A stretch of 64,000 nt of DNA from Pseudodesulfovibrio cashew (GTDB taxonomy: Bacteria > Desulfobacterota > Desulfovibrionia > Desulfovibrionales > Desulfovibrionaceae): the NCBI RefSeq assembly GCF_009762795.1, contig NZ_CP046400.1, positions 496,001 to 560,000 on the forward strand, given 5' to 3'. A program made the position numbers and the translations under genes. The first letter of the stretch is position 1. Every line of letters starts with the position of its first letter. This document shows, in pieces, positions 16,962 to 27,212 of this stretch. The notes beneath the pieces were generated by a model. That model was not told the origin of the DNA and searched no databases. It was given only the letters and a program-made list of their open reading frames with translations.

Positions 16962-18701
16962 ATGATCTTCGGCATCGTACTCGCTTCCACGCTACTCCAG
17001 TTCGCGGCCGGACTGTTCGCGCTCAGGCTGGTCGCCAGTTCGGGCCGGAGCCTCGCCTGGGCCCTCCTCTCGTCGGGCATCTTCATCATGGCCTTCCGGC
17101 GCACGCACACCCTCTTCCAACTCTTCCAGGGCGATCCGGGGCCGCCGTTCTCCTACGAGGTCCTGGGCCTGGCCATCTCCGTGCTGGTCTTCGCCGGGAT
17201 CGCGCTGATCGACCCCCTGTTGCGCGAGCTAAGGACCTCGGCGCAAAAGCTGGCCGAGAGCGAGGAACGCTACCGGACAGTGGCCAGTTTTACTCACGAC
17301 TGGGAGTATTGGCTCTCCCCGAACGGTCACTACCGGTACATCTCACCTGCCTGCGAACGGATCACCGGATACACGCCGGACGACTTCACTGCCGAACCGC
17401 TCCTCCTCCATCGCATCATCCACCCGGACGACAGGGAGCGGGTCCTTGCCAAACTCTCGTCCCTCGCCGCTCTGGGTGAGCCTCTGCACTTCGATTTCCG
17501 CCTCATCCGCAAGGACGGGACCGCACGCTGGGTGGCCCATGCCTCGATTCCGGTGACCTCGCCCGAGGGAGCCATGCTTGGCATCCGGGCCTCGGTCAGG
17601 GATATCGACCAGCGCAAACGACTGGAAGCGGAGATCAGGGAAAACAGGGCGCTCTACCGGGGACTGGTCGAGAACTCCAGGACCCTGGTTCTTCTGTTCG
17701 ACGCGTCGGGGAAGGCAACATACGCCAACGCATACGCCCTCAGACGCCTGGGGTACGGAGAAGAGGAACTGCGCGAAAAGACAGTGCGGGATATCCTGCT
17801 CCACAGCGCGGCCCAACTTCCGGAAGACGGCGAGAAAAAAATCGAAGCATTTCTTAATTCCGGCCAACGGCTGGAACTGGAAATCGAGACCCGCAGGCCC
17901 GACGGCACCACTTTCTGGGGAGAATGGGCCGGCTCCTTCATCGGCAACGTGGAGAGAAAGATCGGCCAGTATATCTGCGTGGGCATCGACGTAAGCCGCA
18001 GGAAGGCCCTGGACAAACTCAAGGAAGAAGTTACCCGCATCGTACGGCACGACCTCAAGTCCCCCCTCTCAGGCATCATCGGCATCCCCCGGGTCCTGAG
18101 ACGAGACGACAACCTCACTCCGCGCCAACAGGATCTGCTGCAAAGCGTGGAGGAAGCAGGCACGGTCATGCTCGACCTCATCAACCAGTCCCTGGCCCTG
18201 TACAAGCTGGAGACCGGCACCTACGAATTCGACATGCGCGAGGTGGATATCGCCAAGCTGGTGCGGGAGGTTCTGCGGCACCTCCAGATCGGACGTGAAA
18301 AGGCTGTTCCGGTGCACTTCAATCTGAACGGAACTCCGGCGGATGAAGAAGCCTGCGCGATGATCCGTGCGGAATACCCGCTTCTCTTCTCCCTACTCTG
18401 CAACCTGATGAAGAATGCCCTGGAGGCCAACGAGGGCCACCCCGTGAGCATAGATGTGGACGTGGAGGAAACAAACGGCTGCGTCATCCGCATAGCCAAC
18501 GCCGGAGTCGTACCGGAGTCCATCCGGGAGAGATTCTTCGACAAGTACGTCACTGCGGGAAAACCGGGCGGTACAGGTCTGGGCACCTACAGCGCCAGGT
18601 TGATCACCCGGCGGCACGGCGGCGACATCTCCATGCACAGTGCCCCTGGCCAGGGCACCACGGTCACGGTAACCCTTCCGGCGCCGGAAGAGGAACCCTG
18701 A
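16962..18701 (+). CDS. Membrane PAS-sensor histidine kinase
   Basis: 579 residues. There are two to three N-terminal membrane helices (to about residue 85), a short coiled linker, a PAS/PAC domain (about 100-215), a second PAS (about 225-345), then the dimerisation/phosphoacceptor box IVRHDLKSPLSGIIG with the His, N-box NLMKNALEAN, and G-box GGTGLGTYSARLI. It autophosphorylates on His and would pass phosphate to a response regulator, but none lies nearby, so it is an orphan kinase. AGAGG precedes the ATG. The signal sensed is unknown. Confidence 0.9.
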   Translation: MIFGIVLASTLLQFAAGLFALRLVASSGRSLAWALLSSGIFIMAFRRTHTLFQLFQGDPGPPFSYEVLGLAISVLVFAGIALIDPLLRELRTSAQKLAESEERYRTVASFTHDWEYWLSPNGHYRYISPACERITGYTPDDFTAEPLLLHRIIHPDDRERVLAKLSSLAALGEPLHFDFRLIRKDGTARWVAHASIPVTSPEGAMLGIRASVRDIDQRKRLEAEIRENRALYRGLVENSRTLVLLFDASGKATYANAYALRRLGYGEEELREKTVRDILLHSAAQLPEDGEKKIEAFLNSGQRLELEIETRRPDGTTFWGEWAGSFIGNVERKIGQYICVGIDVSRRKALDKLKEEVTRIVRHDLKSPLSGIIGIPRVLRRDDNLTPRQQDLLQSVEEAGTVMLDLINQSLALYKLETGTYEFDMREVDIAKLVREVLRHLQIGREKAVPVHFNLNGTPADEEACAMIRAEYPLLFSLLCNLMKNALEANEGHPVSIDVDVEETNGCVIRIANAGVVPESIRERFFDKYVTAGKPGGTGLGTYSARLITRRHGGDISMHSAPGQGTTVTVTLPAPEEEP

Positions 18702-18759
18702 AAAAACAGCCCGTTGGCATTTCGGCCAAATGGAGCAGGCGCAGGCGTCGCCACACGCG

Positions 18760-20571
18760 CTAGCTCTCCGCGTCCTGCAGCAGACCGTCGAGAACCTCCT
18801 GCAGATTCTTCATCTGAACCGCCAATTCAGCAAGCGCCTCGGATGACTCCGCCACGCTCTGGGTGGTTTCGGCAGAGATGGCATTGATCTCCTCGATGGC
18901 ACGGTTGATCTCTTCCGAAGTGGAGGACTGCTCCTCGGCGGCAGTGGCGATCCCCTGAATCTGACCGGCCGAGTCCTCGGCTCCCTTGACGATGTCCAGG
19001 AGCACGTCACCCGACTTGTGGGACAGGTCCACGGCCTCGCCCAGGTCGGAAAGGGCCTTCTCCATGCTGCCGATATTCTGCTGGGCCACGGCCTGGATGG
19101 ACGAAATGGATTCGCCCACCTCGTGTGTGGCCTGCATGGTCTTTTCCGCCAGCTTGCGGACCTCATCCGCAACCACGGCAAAACCTCGCCCGGCCTCTCC
19201 GGCGCGGGCTGCCTCGATGGCGGCGTTGAGGGCCAGCAGGTTGGTCTGGTCCGCGATATCGGTGATGACCTCCATGACCTTGCCGATACCCTCGGCCTGA
19301 TCGCCAAGCCTGTTCATGCCGCGCTTGAGGTCTTCGGCAGCGCCATAGGTGGTGTTCATAGCCTCCACGGACCGGCTGACGGACTCGGAACCAAGCACGG
19401 CCAGTTTCCTGGCCTCTGCTCCGGTGACCGAAGCGGCAGATGCGTTCTCGGCGACTTCGAGCACGGTCGCATTCATCTCCTCCATGGCCGTGGCCGTACT
19501 CTGGACGCGCGCACGTTGTATAGCCGTGCCCCGATCAATGATATCGGCCTGGCTGGCGATCTGGCTGGAGGCATCGTAGACGCGTTCCACCACGGCGTGA
19601 ATTCTCTCGGCCGCCTGGCGAATGCCCTGTTTGCGGGCCACGTCCGCCTCGGCGCGTGCCCTCTCGGCTTCGGTCATGGCCTCTTCCGCTGCCTCGGCCT
19701 TTTCTCCGGCCTCGCGGGTCCGGGCTGCGATCACCTCCATGTTGTCCCGCAGGGTGGCGGCCATGGAGTCGAGTGCGCCCAGCAACTGGGAGGCTTCGTC
19801 CCGCCCCGAGGAATCCAGTTGCACTGCATAATCGCCATCGGCAATGGCGTGGGCCGCCTGCGTGGCCCCCTGCAACGGACGGGTGATGCTGCGCCCGATG
19901 AACAGGCTCAGGACGAGCACACCCGCGAGCAGGACCGCCAGAACAGCCAGGATACGCACGGTGTTGTCCCTGACGATGGTGCCGATGGCCGCACTTATCC
20001 GGCTTTCACTCTTCTGGATATTGTCGATGTATACCCCCGTTCCGATGGCGTATCCGGTGCCGGGTATCATGGTGGAATAGCTGAGCTTGGGCTGATCCCC
20101 CGCCTCGGGCTTGGGCCAGATGTAGCGCACGAACCCGCCGCCGCCTTCAGCAGCCTTGGCCAACTCCCTGATCATGTGCACGCCGTTCTTGTCCTTGAGG
20201 CCGTCCAGGTCCTTGCCGAGCAAGGAGGTCTTGATATGGGCGATCATGACCGTGCCTTCGGTGACGAAATAATAGCCGGACCCGTCCTTCTCATAACGGA
20301 AGTCCGCGATCATCCGTTGCAGTTCCCCGTTTCGCTCCGCAGGGTCGGGGATGTTATTCAGGACTGAACCCAGCGTCGCGGCCATGCTGTCGGTCGCCAC
20401 CTTAAGCTTGTCCTTCTGCCCCTCGAACATGACGGTGTCGGTCTCGTTCACGCTGAACTCCCTGACCGTTTCGAGGCAATACAGAAACGCCGCACAGGTA
20501 CCGCCGATAAACAGCACCATGATAAAGATCATGGCGATGATTCGATTGCCTATGGAGAGTGATCTGAGCAT
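18760..20571 (-). CDS. Methyl-accepting chemotaxis protein with Cache-type sensor
   Basis: 603 residues. Layout: TM1 (about 12-32), periplasmic single-Cache domain ([41 protein letters not shown] are typical sCache_2 segments), TM2 (about 205-225), HAMP ([20 protein letters not shown]), then a long cytoplasmic coiled coil with the conserved hairpin tip [20 protein letters not shown]. Such receptors signal through CheW/CheA to the flagellar motor. sCache_2 receptors often bind small carboxylates, but the ligand is unknown. It is convergent with the histidine kinase gene. Confidence 0.93.
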   Translation of the reverse strand: MLRSLSIGNRIIAMIFIMVLFIGGTCAAFLYCLETVREFSVNETDTVMFEGQKDKLKVATDSMAATLGSVLNNIPDPAERNGELQRMIADFRYEKDGSGYYFVTEGTVMIAHIKTSLLGKDLDGLKDKNGVHMIRELAKAAEGGGGFVRYIWPKPEAGDQPKLSYSTMIPGTGYAIGTGVYIDNIQKSESRISAAIGTIVRDNTVRILAVLAVLLAGVLVLSLFIGRSITRPLQGATQAAHAIADGDYAVQLDSSGRDEASQLLGALDSMAATLRDNMEVIAARTREAGEKAEAAEEAMTEAERARAEADVARKQGIRQAAERIHAVVERVYDASSQIASQADIIDRGTAIQRARVQSTATAMEEMNATVLEVAENASAASVTGAEARKLAVLGSESVSRSVEAMNTTYGAAEDLKRGMNRLGDQAEGIGKVMEVITDIADQTNLLALNAAIEAARAGEAGRGFAVVADEVRKLAEKTMQATHEVGESISSIQAVAQQNIGSMEKALSDLGEAVDLSHKSGDVLLDIVKGAEDSAGQIQGIATAAEEQSSTSEEINRAIEEINAISAETTQSVAESSEALAELAVQMKNLQEVLDGLLQDAES

Positions 20572-20806
20572 GGGTCACCTTCTATGCCGGAGGGTTGGAT
20601 AGAAATTTTTCAAAGGTAAATAACACGAAACAGGAATTACCACCACACCCGTACCGGAATATATACCCCACTTAGGGACTTACCCCGAAGTGCTGCATAT
20701 GTTCAGTTCGCGCCTCCACCCGGTGCTATCCTTGACGCCACCCCCTCCCCGGCTTTACTGTCTAGAATCGATACCTATTCCTAATTCTCAATAAAGCGAG
20801 GACGTC

Positions 20807-22492
20807 ATGAGCCCCCTGTTCGCCAAGAAGAAAGACAACGACTGGTTCCTCCCCGAGGATGTCCGCAAGCAGTTGACCGAGACCTTCAAGGATCTGCGTG
20901 GGCAGGTAGCCCTGGAAGTCTTCACCGAAGGCAAGAAGGATGAGTTCTCCGGCTACATGACCAAGTTCTGCGCCGATCTGGCGAAACTGAGCGACAAGAT
21001 CACGCTCAGCGAATTCGGACTGGACTCCGACCGGGCGCAAAAGCTGGGTATCACCACATCCCCCACCCTGTGCGTCAACCCGGACGACTACCACATCCGG
21101 TTCCTTGGCGCGCCCCTTGGCGAGGAAGGCAAGACGTTCATCACCACCATCTTCCTCGCCTCCCTGGGCATGACCGGCCTGTCCGAAACATCCCAACCCC
21201 TGGTCGACCAACTGGATGAAGAGCGCCTGGTTCAGGTCTTCGTCAGCCCCTCCTGCCCCTATTGCCCGGGCCAGGCCATGCACGCCGTCAAGTGCGCCAT
21301 CGCCAAGCCGGATCTGGTCAAGACCGAGATCGTCGAAATGAACGAAAACCCGGAACTGACCGAACGGTACGACGTCGGCTCAGTGCCGCACACCGTGTTC
21401 AACGAAGGCGCGCACCAGGGGCTGGGCCTCATGCCCGAGGAACGATTCGCCGTGGAACTGGTCTACCTGAAGAGCGCGGAAGACCTGCTGGCCGAAGGAG
21501 CCCTGCCCGGCATGAAGGACGGCAAGGCCCCGCAGCATTTCGGCTCCATCGAACCCGGCGAGGTGGACCTGGTCATCGTGGGCGCAGGCCCGGCGGGGCT
21601 CACGGCGGGCATCTACGCCGCTCGGGCCGGGCTCAAGGCCGTGGTCCTGGAGAAAAACATCGTGGGCGGACAGGTGGCCCTGACCCCGGTGGTGGAGAAC
21701 TACCCCGGCTTCGCCACGGTGCCCGGCAAGCAGCTCATGGACATCATGAGTGAACACGCCCGCGAATACGCTCCGGTCCAGGAAGGGGAAGGCGTGGACT
21801 CCATCGAGCTGGGCGATCCTGGGAAGGGCGAGCCCATTACCGTGACCACCAACCGGGGCGTCTACTCGACCAAAGCGCTCATCCTGGCAACCGGCGCGGC
21901 CTACCGCCAGCTAGGCGTGCCCGGCGAGGACCGCTACTTCGGGCGTGGCATCAACTACTGCGCCTCCTGCGACGGCTACCTCTACAAAGGCAAGGTCGTG
22001 GCCATTGTCGGCGGCGGCAATACCGCCCTGACCGACGCCCTGCATCTCAAGAACCTCGGCGTGGATGTAACCCTCATCCACCGGCGTGACGAGTTCCGCG
22101 CCCAGCAGTCACTCCAAGACTCGGTGGAGCGCGAGGGCATTCCGGTGCTCTGGAACACCGTGGTGGAGGAAATCCAGGGAGACGGGAAGCACGCTAACAA
22201 GCTGCTCCTGCGCAACGTCAAGGACGAAACCGTCACGGAGTTACCCGTGGACGGCGTGTTCATCGCCATCGGTCAGGTTGCCGCCACCGGCCTTGCCCAA
22301 GACCTTGGCGTCGTCCTCGGGGAAGACGGCTTCGTCAAGGTGGACGGGACCATGCGCACCAACGTCCCCCGCGTCTATGCGGCGGGCGACCTGACAGGCG
22401 GCCTGCAACAGATCGTCACCGCCATCGGCGAAGGCTCCATGGCGGCCATGAGCGCCTTCGAAGACATAAGCCATCCCTATTGGAAGGAGTAG
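20807..22492 (+). CDS. Thioredoxin reductase-type flavoprotein fused to an N-terminal thioredoxin-fold module
   Basis: 561 residues. The first ~210 look like a tandem thioredoxin-fold domain as in AhpF or protein disulfide oxidoreductases; only the second half has a CxxC (SCPYCPGQ, Cys about 150/153) plus the cis-Pro loop SVPHT. Residues about 250-561 are a TrxB module: FAD site GAGPAGLTAGIYAARAG, redox pair CASCDG near 385, NADPH site VGGGNTA with HRRDEFR, and GDLTGG. It reduces thiol proteins or a peroxiredoxin partner with NAD(P)H. No ahpC lies next to it. The 235-bp upstream gap holds its promoter and an SD (GAGG). Confidence 0.9.
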   Translation: MSPLFAKKKDNDWFLPEDVRKQLTETFKDLRGQVALEVFTEGKKDEFSGYMTKFCADLAKLSDKITLSEFGLDSDRAQKLGITTSPTLCVNPDDYHIRFLGAPLGEEGKTFITTIFLASLGMTGLSETSQPLVDQLDEERLVQVFVSPSCPYCPGQAMHAVKCAIAKPDLVKTEIVEMNENPELTERYDVGSVPHTVFNEGAHQGLGLMPEERFAVELVYLKSAEDLLAEGALPGMKDGKAPQHFGSIEPGEVDLVIVGAGPAGLTAGIYAARAGLKAVVLEKNIVGGQVALTPVVENYPGFATVPGKQLMDIMSEHAREYAPVQEGEGVDSIELGDPGKGEPITVTTNRGVYSTKALILATGAAYRQLGVPGEDRYFGRGINYCASCDGYLYKGKVVAIVGGGNTALTDALHLKNLGVDVTLIHRRDEFRAQQSLQDSVEREGIPVLWNTVVEEIQGDGKHANKLLLRNVKDETVTELPVDGVFIAIGQVAATGLAQDLGVVLGEDGFVKVDGTMRTNVPRVYAAGDLTGGLQQIVTAIGEGSMAAMSAFEDISHPYWKE

Positions 22493-22555
22493 TCTCGAAC
22501 TCCACGCTCGGCTCCCCGCAGATGACGCAGAGAACGAAAGCTCCCATAAACAAAC

Positions 22556-22602
22556 AAGAGGCGCGCTCCCGCAGGAGCGCGCCTCTTGATTTTCTTTCAA
22601 GC
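22556..22602. terminator. Strong bidirectional terminator
   Basis: Perfect 14-bp arms AAGAGGCGCGCTCC / GGAGCGCGCCTCTT around CGCA, followed by GATTTTCTTT on plus. On the minus strand the same hairpin is followed by a T-rich tail (GTTTGTTTAT). It separates the converging thioredoxin-reductase fusion and chemotaxis receptor genes. Confidence 0.85.
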
Positions 22603-22611
22603 AAATACGAT

Positions 22612-24153
22612 TTAGTCGGATTCCATCTGCATGGTGACCATGGACTCGCTCAACTCGCCTGCCAGGCGGGACATGTTGACGACGGCTTCGCTGGCGTGGG
22701 CCATGGCCTCGGCAGTAGCCTCGGCGATGCGGTTGATCTCCTCGGTGGAACGGTTGATCTCCTCGCTGGCCGCAGACTGTTCTTCTGAAGCCGTGGCAAT
22801 GGAATGCACCTGGGATTCGTTGGTACCCACCAGCTCGAGGATCTTCTCAAGCGACTCGCCCGTGGCGTTGGTCATGGAGGTGGCCTCCTCGATCACCAGG
22901 GTGGTCTCCTCGGTCACGGTCATGTTCATGCGCGCGCTCTCCTGGATCGCCCCGATAAAGGAACTCACCTCGTTGGTGGCCTGCACGGTCTTTTCCGCCA
23001 GCTTGCGGACCTCGTCCGCGACCACGGCGAAACCGCGTCCGGCCTCTCCGGCGCGGGCGGCCTCGATGGCGGCGTTGAGCGCCAACAGGTTGGTCTGATC
23101 CGCGATATCGTTAATCACGGACATGATCCGGCCGATGCCCTCGGCCTGTTCGCCCAGGCCGTCCATTTCCAATTTCAGTTGGTTGGCCTTGGCGTTCACC
23201 TGAGTCATGACCTCGATGACCTTGTTGACCTGTTCGCTGCCCTGCTGGGCTGTATCCTGCGCCGAGCTGGCCGTCTGCGAGGCGCTGGCCGCGCTTCGCG
23301 CCACTTCGAGAATGGTGGCGTTCATCTGCTCCACGGCAGTGGCGACCTCGGCGGTTCGCGCCCGCTGTTCCTCTGCGCCTCCGGTGGCCTGGCGAATCTG
23401 GTCCTCAAGGTTCTCGGCGGCCAGGGAGACCTCTTCGGCGACCGAGGTAGCCCCGGCCACGCCCCTGGCGATGGCCTCGTTCTGGGCTGTAATCCGGTCT
23501 TCCTTGAGCTTGATATTGGTAAAGTCCATCACCGAAGTGAAAACACCGATGAGCTTGCCGCTGGTATCCTTGATGGGTGCCGCCGCAATGGAAATGTACT
23601 TGGTGTTGCCCTTGCGGGAATCAACCTGTGTCTTGGCGAACTGCTTTTCTTTCTGCTCAAGCGCCTTGCTGGCCACGGTCTCGGTCTCGTAGCCGTAAAA
23701 AAACTGGGCAAAGGAAAGCCCGTAGAAATCGGACGGCTTCCCTTCCTGCTCCGTGAGTCGGATGATGGATTCGTTCAGCCACTCGATCTTGCCGTCCGCA
23801 TCAGTCAGAGCCATGGGCGTAATGATGTTTTCCAGAATGGAATCGGTAACGCCGATCTTGGCCTTCAACGTCTCGATCAGATGATTGATCGAGTGCTGAA
23901 CCACACGAACCTCTGCGAAGCCCCCCTCTTCCACGTGCATATCCAGCTTGCCCTTGGACGCTTCATCCAGAACGGACGTAGTCTTTCGTAACGGGACGAT
24001 GAGCCTTTTATGCGTAAAAGACAGCCTGAGGCCGCAGATAATGATGACCGCCAGGCACATTCCGCCGACAAAATATCCATTGGGATGAAAAAAGGCCAGG
24101 ATACCGACAAGAACAACTATCGCCAAGTCACTCAGAAAGAATACTTTTTCCAT
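22612..24153 (-). CDS. Methyl-accepting chemotaxis protein with cytoplasmic PAS domain
   Basis: 513 residues from [15 protein letters not shown]; an upstream in-frame Met is dispreferred because GAG lies well placed for this ATG. Two closely spaced N-terminal helices leave almost no periplasmic domain. A PAS domain follows ([41 protein letters not shown]), and then the MCP signalling hairpin with [20 protein letters not shown]. The receptor probably senses an intracellular signal such as redox or energy state through a PAS-bound cofactor. The 270-bp gap to the right shows only a likely promoter. Confidence 0.92.
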   Translation of the reverse strand: MEKVFFLSDLAIVVLVGILAFFHPNGYFVGGMCLAVIIICGLRLSFTHKRLIVPLRKTTSVLDEASKGKLDMHVEEGGFAEVRVVQHSINHLIETLKAKIGVTDSILENIITPMALTDADGKIEWLNESIIRLTEQEGKPSDFYGLSFAQFFYGYETETVASKALEQKEKQFAKTQVDSRKGNTKYISIAAAPIKDTSGKLIGVFTSVMDFTNIKLKEDRITAQNEAIARGVAGATSVAEEVSLAAENLEDQIRQATGGAEEQRARTAEVATAVEQMNATILEVARSAASASQTASSAQDTAQQGSEQVNKVIEVMTQVNAKANQLKLEMDGLGEQAEGIGRIMSVINDIADQTNLLALNAAIEAARAGEAGRGFAVVADEVRKLAEKTVQATNEVSSFIGAIQESARMNMTVTEETTLVIEEATSMTNATGESLEKILELVGTNESQVHSIATASEEQSAASEEINRSTEEINRIAEATAEAMAHASEAVVNMSRLAGELSESMVTMQMESD

Positions 24154-24424
24154 GATCAAACACTCGGGGTCACAGGTTTGGTGCAATTCCATTGGAATGT
24201 TTCACTTACCACCACTCCGGAATTTCAACAATATCCTTAGACTAGGAAATATTGTAAAATTTGCTACCCGGCAACCCTCGGCCTCCTCCTGCAACATCCA
24301 ACTCATGGCCCCGGAAATCATATCCCCCCGGTAAGGTGCTGCTCCCAACGAAAGACGCCACTTCAGGCTGTGCAAATGCAGGAGAGAAAGGACCGCCTCA
24401 AGCTATAGACACCTGCCGGGTGTG

Positions 24425-25600
24425 TCAGAAAAACAGCCCAGCCATCCGTCCGGTACGGTTCCAAGCCCTGGTTAATAAGCTATTGCAGATTACCGGTTTC
24501 AGAGTAGGCCAGGCCCTCGGATGGTCCTCAAGGGAGGCCTCTAGCACCCTCGCTGTGTCGGCCCCCCATAGGACTAGACTGAACTTCTCGCTGACGAGCT
24601 TCCTGGCATGCATGGACATGCTACGCCATAGTTCAGCATCATCAAACAAGGCTTGAAGGCCATCGGCCAACGCGCGGACATCACCATACTTCACCGCAAA
24701 TCCCGTTTCACCATGTTTCAGGAAACCGTTAATCGCGCCTTCGCACTCATAGGCCACCCCGGGGAGCCCGGCTCCCAAAGCTTCGGCGAGAGACAAGCAA
24801 AAGCCCTCATAGGAAGATGTCAGAACGGCGGCATGGGACGAAGCCAGGTGCCCCTGAAGCTCTCCCCATTCCAAAAAACCTAAAAATTCTATTGAATCAT
24901 TTAATTCATGTTCTTTCACCAATTCGGCCAAAGATTTGCTGTCCGGCCCTGTTCCGGCAATGAGCAACCGGAACTTTCGCCCGGTTTTCCGCAATTCAGC
25001 CATCAATTCTATCAGGTGTGAGATGTTCTTTTGCTCCTCGACCACCCTGCCATGATAAATCAACCTAAACTCGTCAACGGGCGGTTGTGCCATCTCTTCC
25101 GTAATAGGCACCCCGTGACGAAGGTGGACTATATCCTTCTTCCTTTCTGAGAAAATCTGCTTCAAGTAACCCACCGCCGCATTCGAAGGGCAGATAAACC
25201 TGCTAATTATGTGCTCATACTCAATAAAAATATTGTAATAGCTTTCGTGATTATTATGGCAGACGGCCACGATGCGCACAGGCACCTCTTTCGCGTACAA
25301 AGCGCATCCGGCATACGTTGACTTTCTATAATTTGGAAGAATAACGTCCGGCTTGATGACAGACAATACCTTGTACATATTCGCAACATGCGACACCGAG
25401 TCATAAGCTGGCAAAGCATGGACTGTCGCACTTTGTGATATCCTTGCAATCAATTCATTTTCTTTATCAGCTTCAGGCATTGGACCATGGGTTATAAAAT
25501 GTACGTCATACCCAGACCTGGATAATTCGCGTATCAAACGACACGTATAGATGAACACGCCACCAGTCATACCGCTATAAATTGCAACTTTCTTAGGCAT
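24425..25600 (-). CDS. Glycosyltransferase family 4
   Basis: 391 residues of GT-B fold. The N-terminus MPKKVAIYSGMTGGVFIYTCRL is the GGxxxy loop region, followed by FRLIYHGRVVEEQKNISHLIEL and SSYEGFCLSLAEALGAGLPGVAYECEGA, the EX7E nucleotide-sugar motif of GT4 (Glu-Gly-Phe ... Glu). It transfers a sugar with retention from a nucleotide donor to a lipid-linked acceptor at the inner membrane. It diverges from galE across a 385-bp gap and probably belongs to the second glycan locus. Donor and acceptor are unknown. Confidence 0.88.
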   Translation of the reverse strand: MPKKVAIYSGMTGGVFIYTCRLIRELSRSGYDVHFITHGPMPEADKENELIARISQSATVHALPAYDSVSHVANMYKVLSVIKPDVILPNYRKSTYAGCALYAKEVPVRIVAVCHNNHESYYNIFIEYEHIISRFICPSNAAVGYLKQIFSERKKDIVHLRHGVPITEEMAQPPVDEFRLIYHGRVVEEQKNISHLIELMAELRKTGRKFRLLIAGTGPDSKSLAELVKEHELNDSIEFLGFLEWGELQGHLASSHAAVLTSSYEGFCLSLAEALGAGLPGVAYECEGAINGFLKHGETGFAVKYGDVRALADGLQALFDDAELWRSMSMHARKLVSEKFSLVLWGADTARVLEASLEDHPRAWPTLKPVICNSLLTRAWNRTGRMAGLFF

Positions 25601-25985
25601 GGCACCTATACCCTATTAAATATAATGAATGAACAGATCAAAACACACGGGAAACCTCATCGACATTGGATACATTTAATACTATTTTGCCAGGACATAC
25701 AGTACGCCACTACGGATAGGCAAACAGATTAACGCCATCTCATCGGAAGGCTTGCATGCTACAGGTACGAAATAGCCGTGACACCATCTCCACGTTATAC
25801 ATGGTGCAACGCGCCCAGTTTTCACCCCAGGCAAAGCGTACGCATGGCCTCAAGGCTTACATTATTACCAGTGGACACTAAGAAAACATATGCGGTAGGT
25901 ATAGGCTTGGTCAAAGTTTTCTCGCAAGCCCAAGCAGGAATCGCGGCCGAACGCAATTCAGGCCCTTAAGATGGAAAAGGAATTC
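25601..25985. other. Divergent intergenic region, no gene seen
   Basis: 385 bp between the GT4 gene (minus) and galE (plus). It is A/T-richer than its neighbours, as expected for two divergent promoters. On the minus strand TTGATC and TAATAG are spaced 17 bp apart near 25615-25645 and could be the GT4 promoter. I see no RNA gene, repeat or credible ORF. Confidence 0.35.
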
Positions 25986-27011
25986 ATGAAGATTAAGAAG
26001 GTACTTGTCACGGGAGGGGCGGGCTACATAGGAAGCCACACCTGCGTCGAACTGCTTCAAGAGGGATATGACGTAGTTTGCGCGGACAATTTCGTCAACA
26101 GCTCTCCGATTGCCATGGACCGGGTAGCACAAATCACCGGGAAAACGATTCCTGTCCACGAATTGGACTTTTGCGACTATCCAGCAGTGAAGAAGTTCTT
26201 CACCAACGAGACCGTTGATGCTGTAATCCACTTTGCCGGGCACAAGGCTGTCGGCGAGTCCGTTGAAAATCCACTCAAATATTATGAAAACAACTTACTC
26301 AGTCTGATCAATCTGTGTAAAGCCATGGGCAAAGACATCAGGAAAAACCTGGTGTTCAGTTCATCTGCAACGGTCTACGGATTTCCCGACCAGCTCCCCA
26401 TTGAGGAGGATTCCCCCGTGGACTCCTTCAACCCCTATGGCAGGACCAAGCTCTTCATCGAACAGATACTTCAGGACATATGGGCCACTGACAACGCATG
26501 GAACATTTCCATTCTACGCTATTTCAACCCGGTGGCAGCACATCCGTCCGGACTGATTGGAGAAGACCCGGCAGGAATACCCAACAACCTGATGCCCTAC
26601 ATTGCGCAGGTTGCCATCGGGCGCCTTGAGCGGCTTCGGATCTTCGGCGCCGACTACGACACCCCTGACGGGACAGGGGTCAGGGACTTCATTCACGTGG
26701 TGGATTTAGCAAAAGGACACGTAGCCGCCATGCGCAAACTCGAAACCTCTCCGGGCCTCATGGTTCACAACCTGGGCACGGGTCGAGGATACAGTGTACT
26801 GGAACTAGTCAACACTTTTGCCGAGGTCAACAACGTCCAAGTCCCCTACGAGATTGTCGGCCGCCGTCCCGGAGACGTGGCCGCAAATTACGCCTCGACC
26901 GACAAAGCAAAAAAGGAATTGGGCTGGGAAGCACAGTGCGGTATAAGACAAATGGTCCTGGACACTTGGAACTGGCAATCAAAAAATCCGAACGGCTATT
27001 CCTTCGACTAA
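25986..27011 (+). CDS. galE: UDP-glucose 4-epimerase
   Basis: 341 residues from MKIKKVLVTGGAGYIGSHT. AAGGA lies 5 nt before ATG 25986, preferred over the ATG five codons upstream. It carries the NAD site TGGAGYIG, catalytic Ser in FSSSATVYG, the YxxxK pair in NPYGRTKLFIE, and the GalE hallmark segments AVIHFAGHKAVGESV and DGTGVRDFIHVVDLAKGH. It interconverts UDP-Glc and UDP-Gal (possibly the GlcNAc pair) and so supplies galactose-type donors to the adjacent glycosyltransferases. Confidence 0.95.
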   Translation: MKIKKVLVTGGAGYIGSHTCVELLQEGYDVVCADNFVNSSPIAMDRVAQITGKTIPVHELDFCDYPAVKKFFTNETVDAVIHFAGHKAVGESVENPLKYYENNLLSLINLCKAMGKDIRKNLVFSSSATVYGFPDQLPIEEDSPVDSFNPYGRTKLFIEQILQDIWATDNAWNISILRYFNPVAAHPSGLIGEDPAGIPNNLMPYIAQVAIGRLERLRIFGADYDTPDGTGVRDFIHVVDLAKGHVAAMRKLETSPGLMVHNLGTGRGYSVLELVNTFAEVNNVQVPYEIVGRRPGDVAANYASTDKAKKELGWEAQCGIRQMVLDTWNWQSKNPNGYSFD

Positions 27012-27212
27012 ACAGCCTAGCGGCGTGGGCAGCATAATAAAGCCAGGGCGGAAAGGGCATGTACTTACGCATCCCGCGGAATCATCCTTGTTTCAGCAAG
27101 ACCGGTCCGTTCAGTGGAGGGCGCGGTTCCGTAAGGCTTTAGCTGGCATGCCGCTGGAAGAATCGAACGCGGTCCGCCCATTAGGCAAGCCAACACAACG
27201 AGCGCAATATAA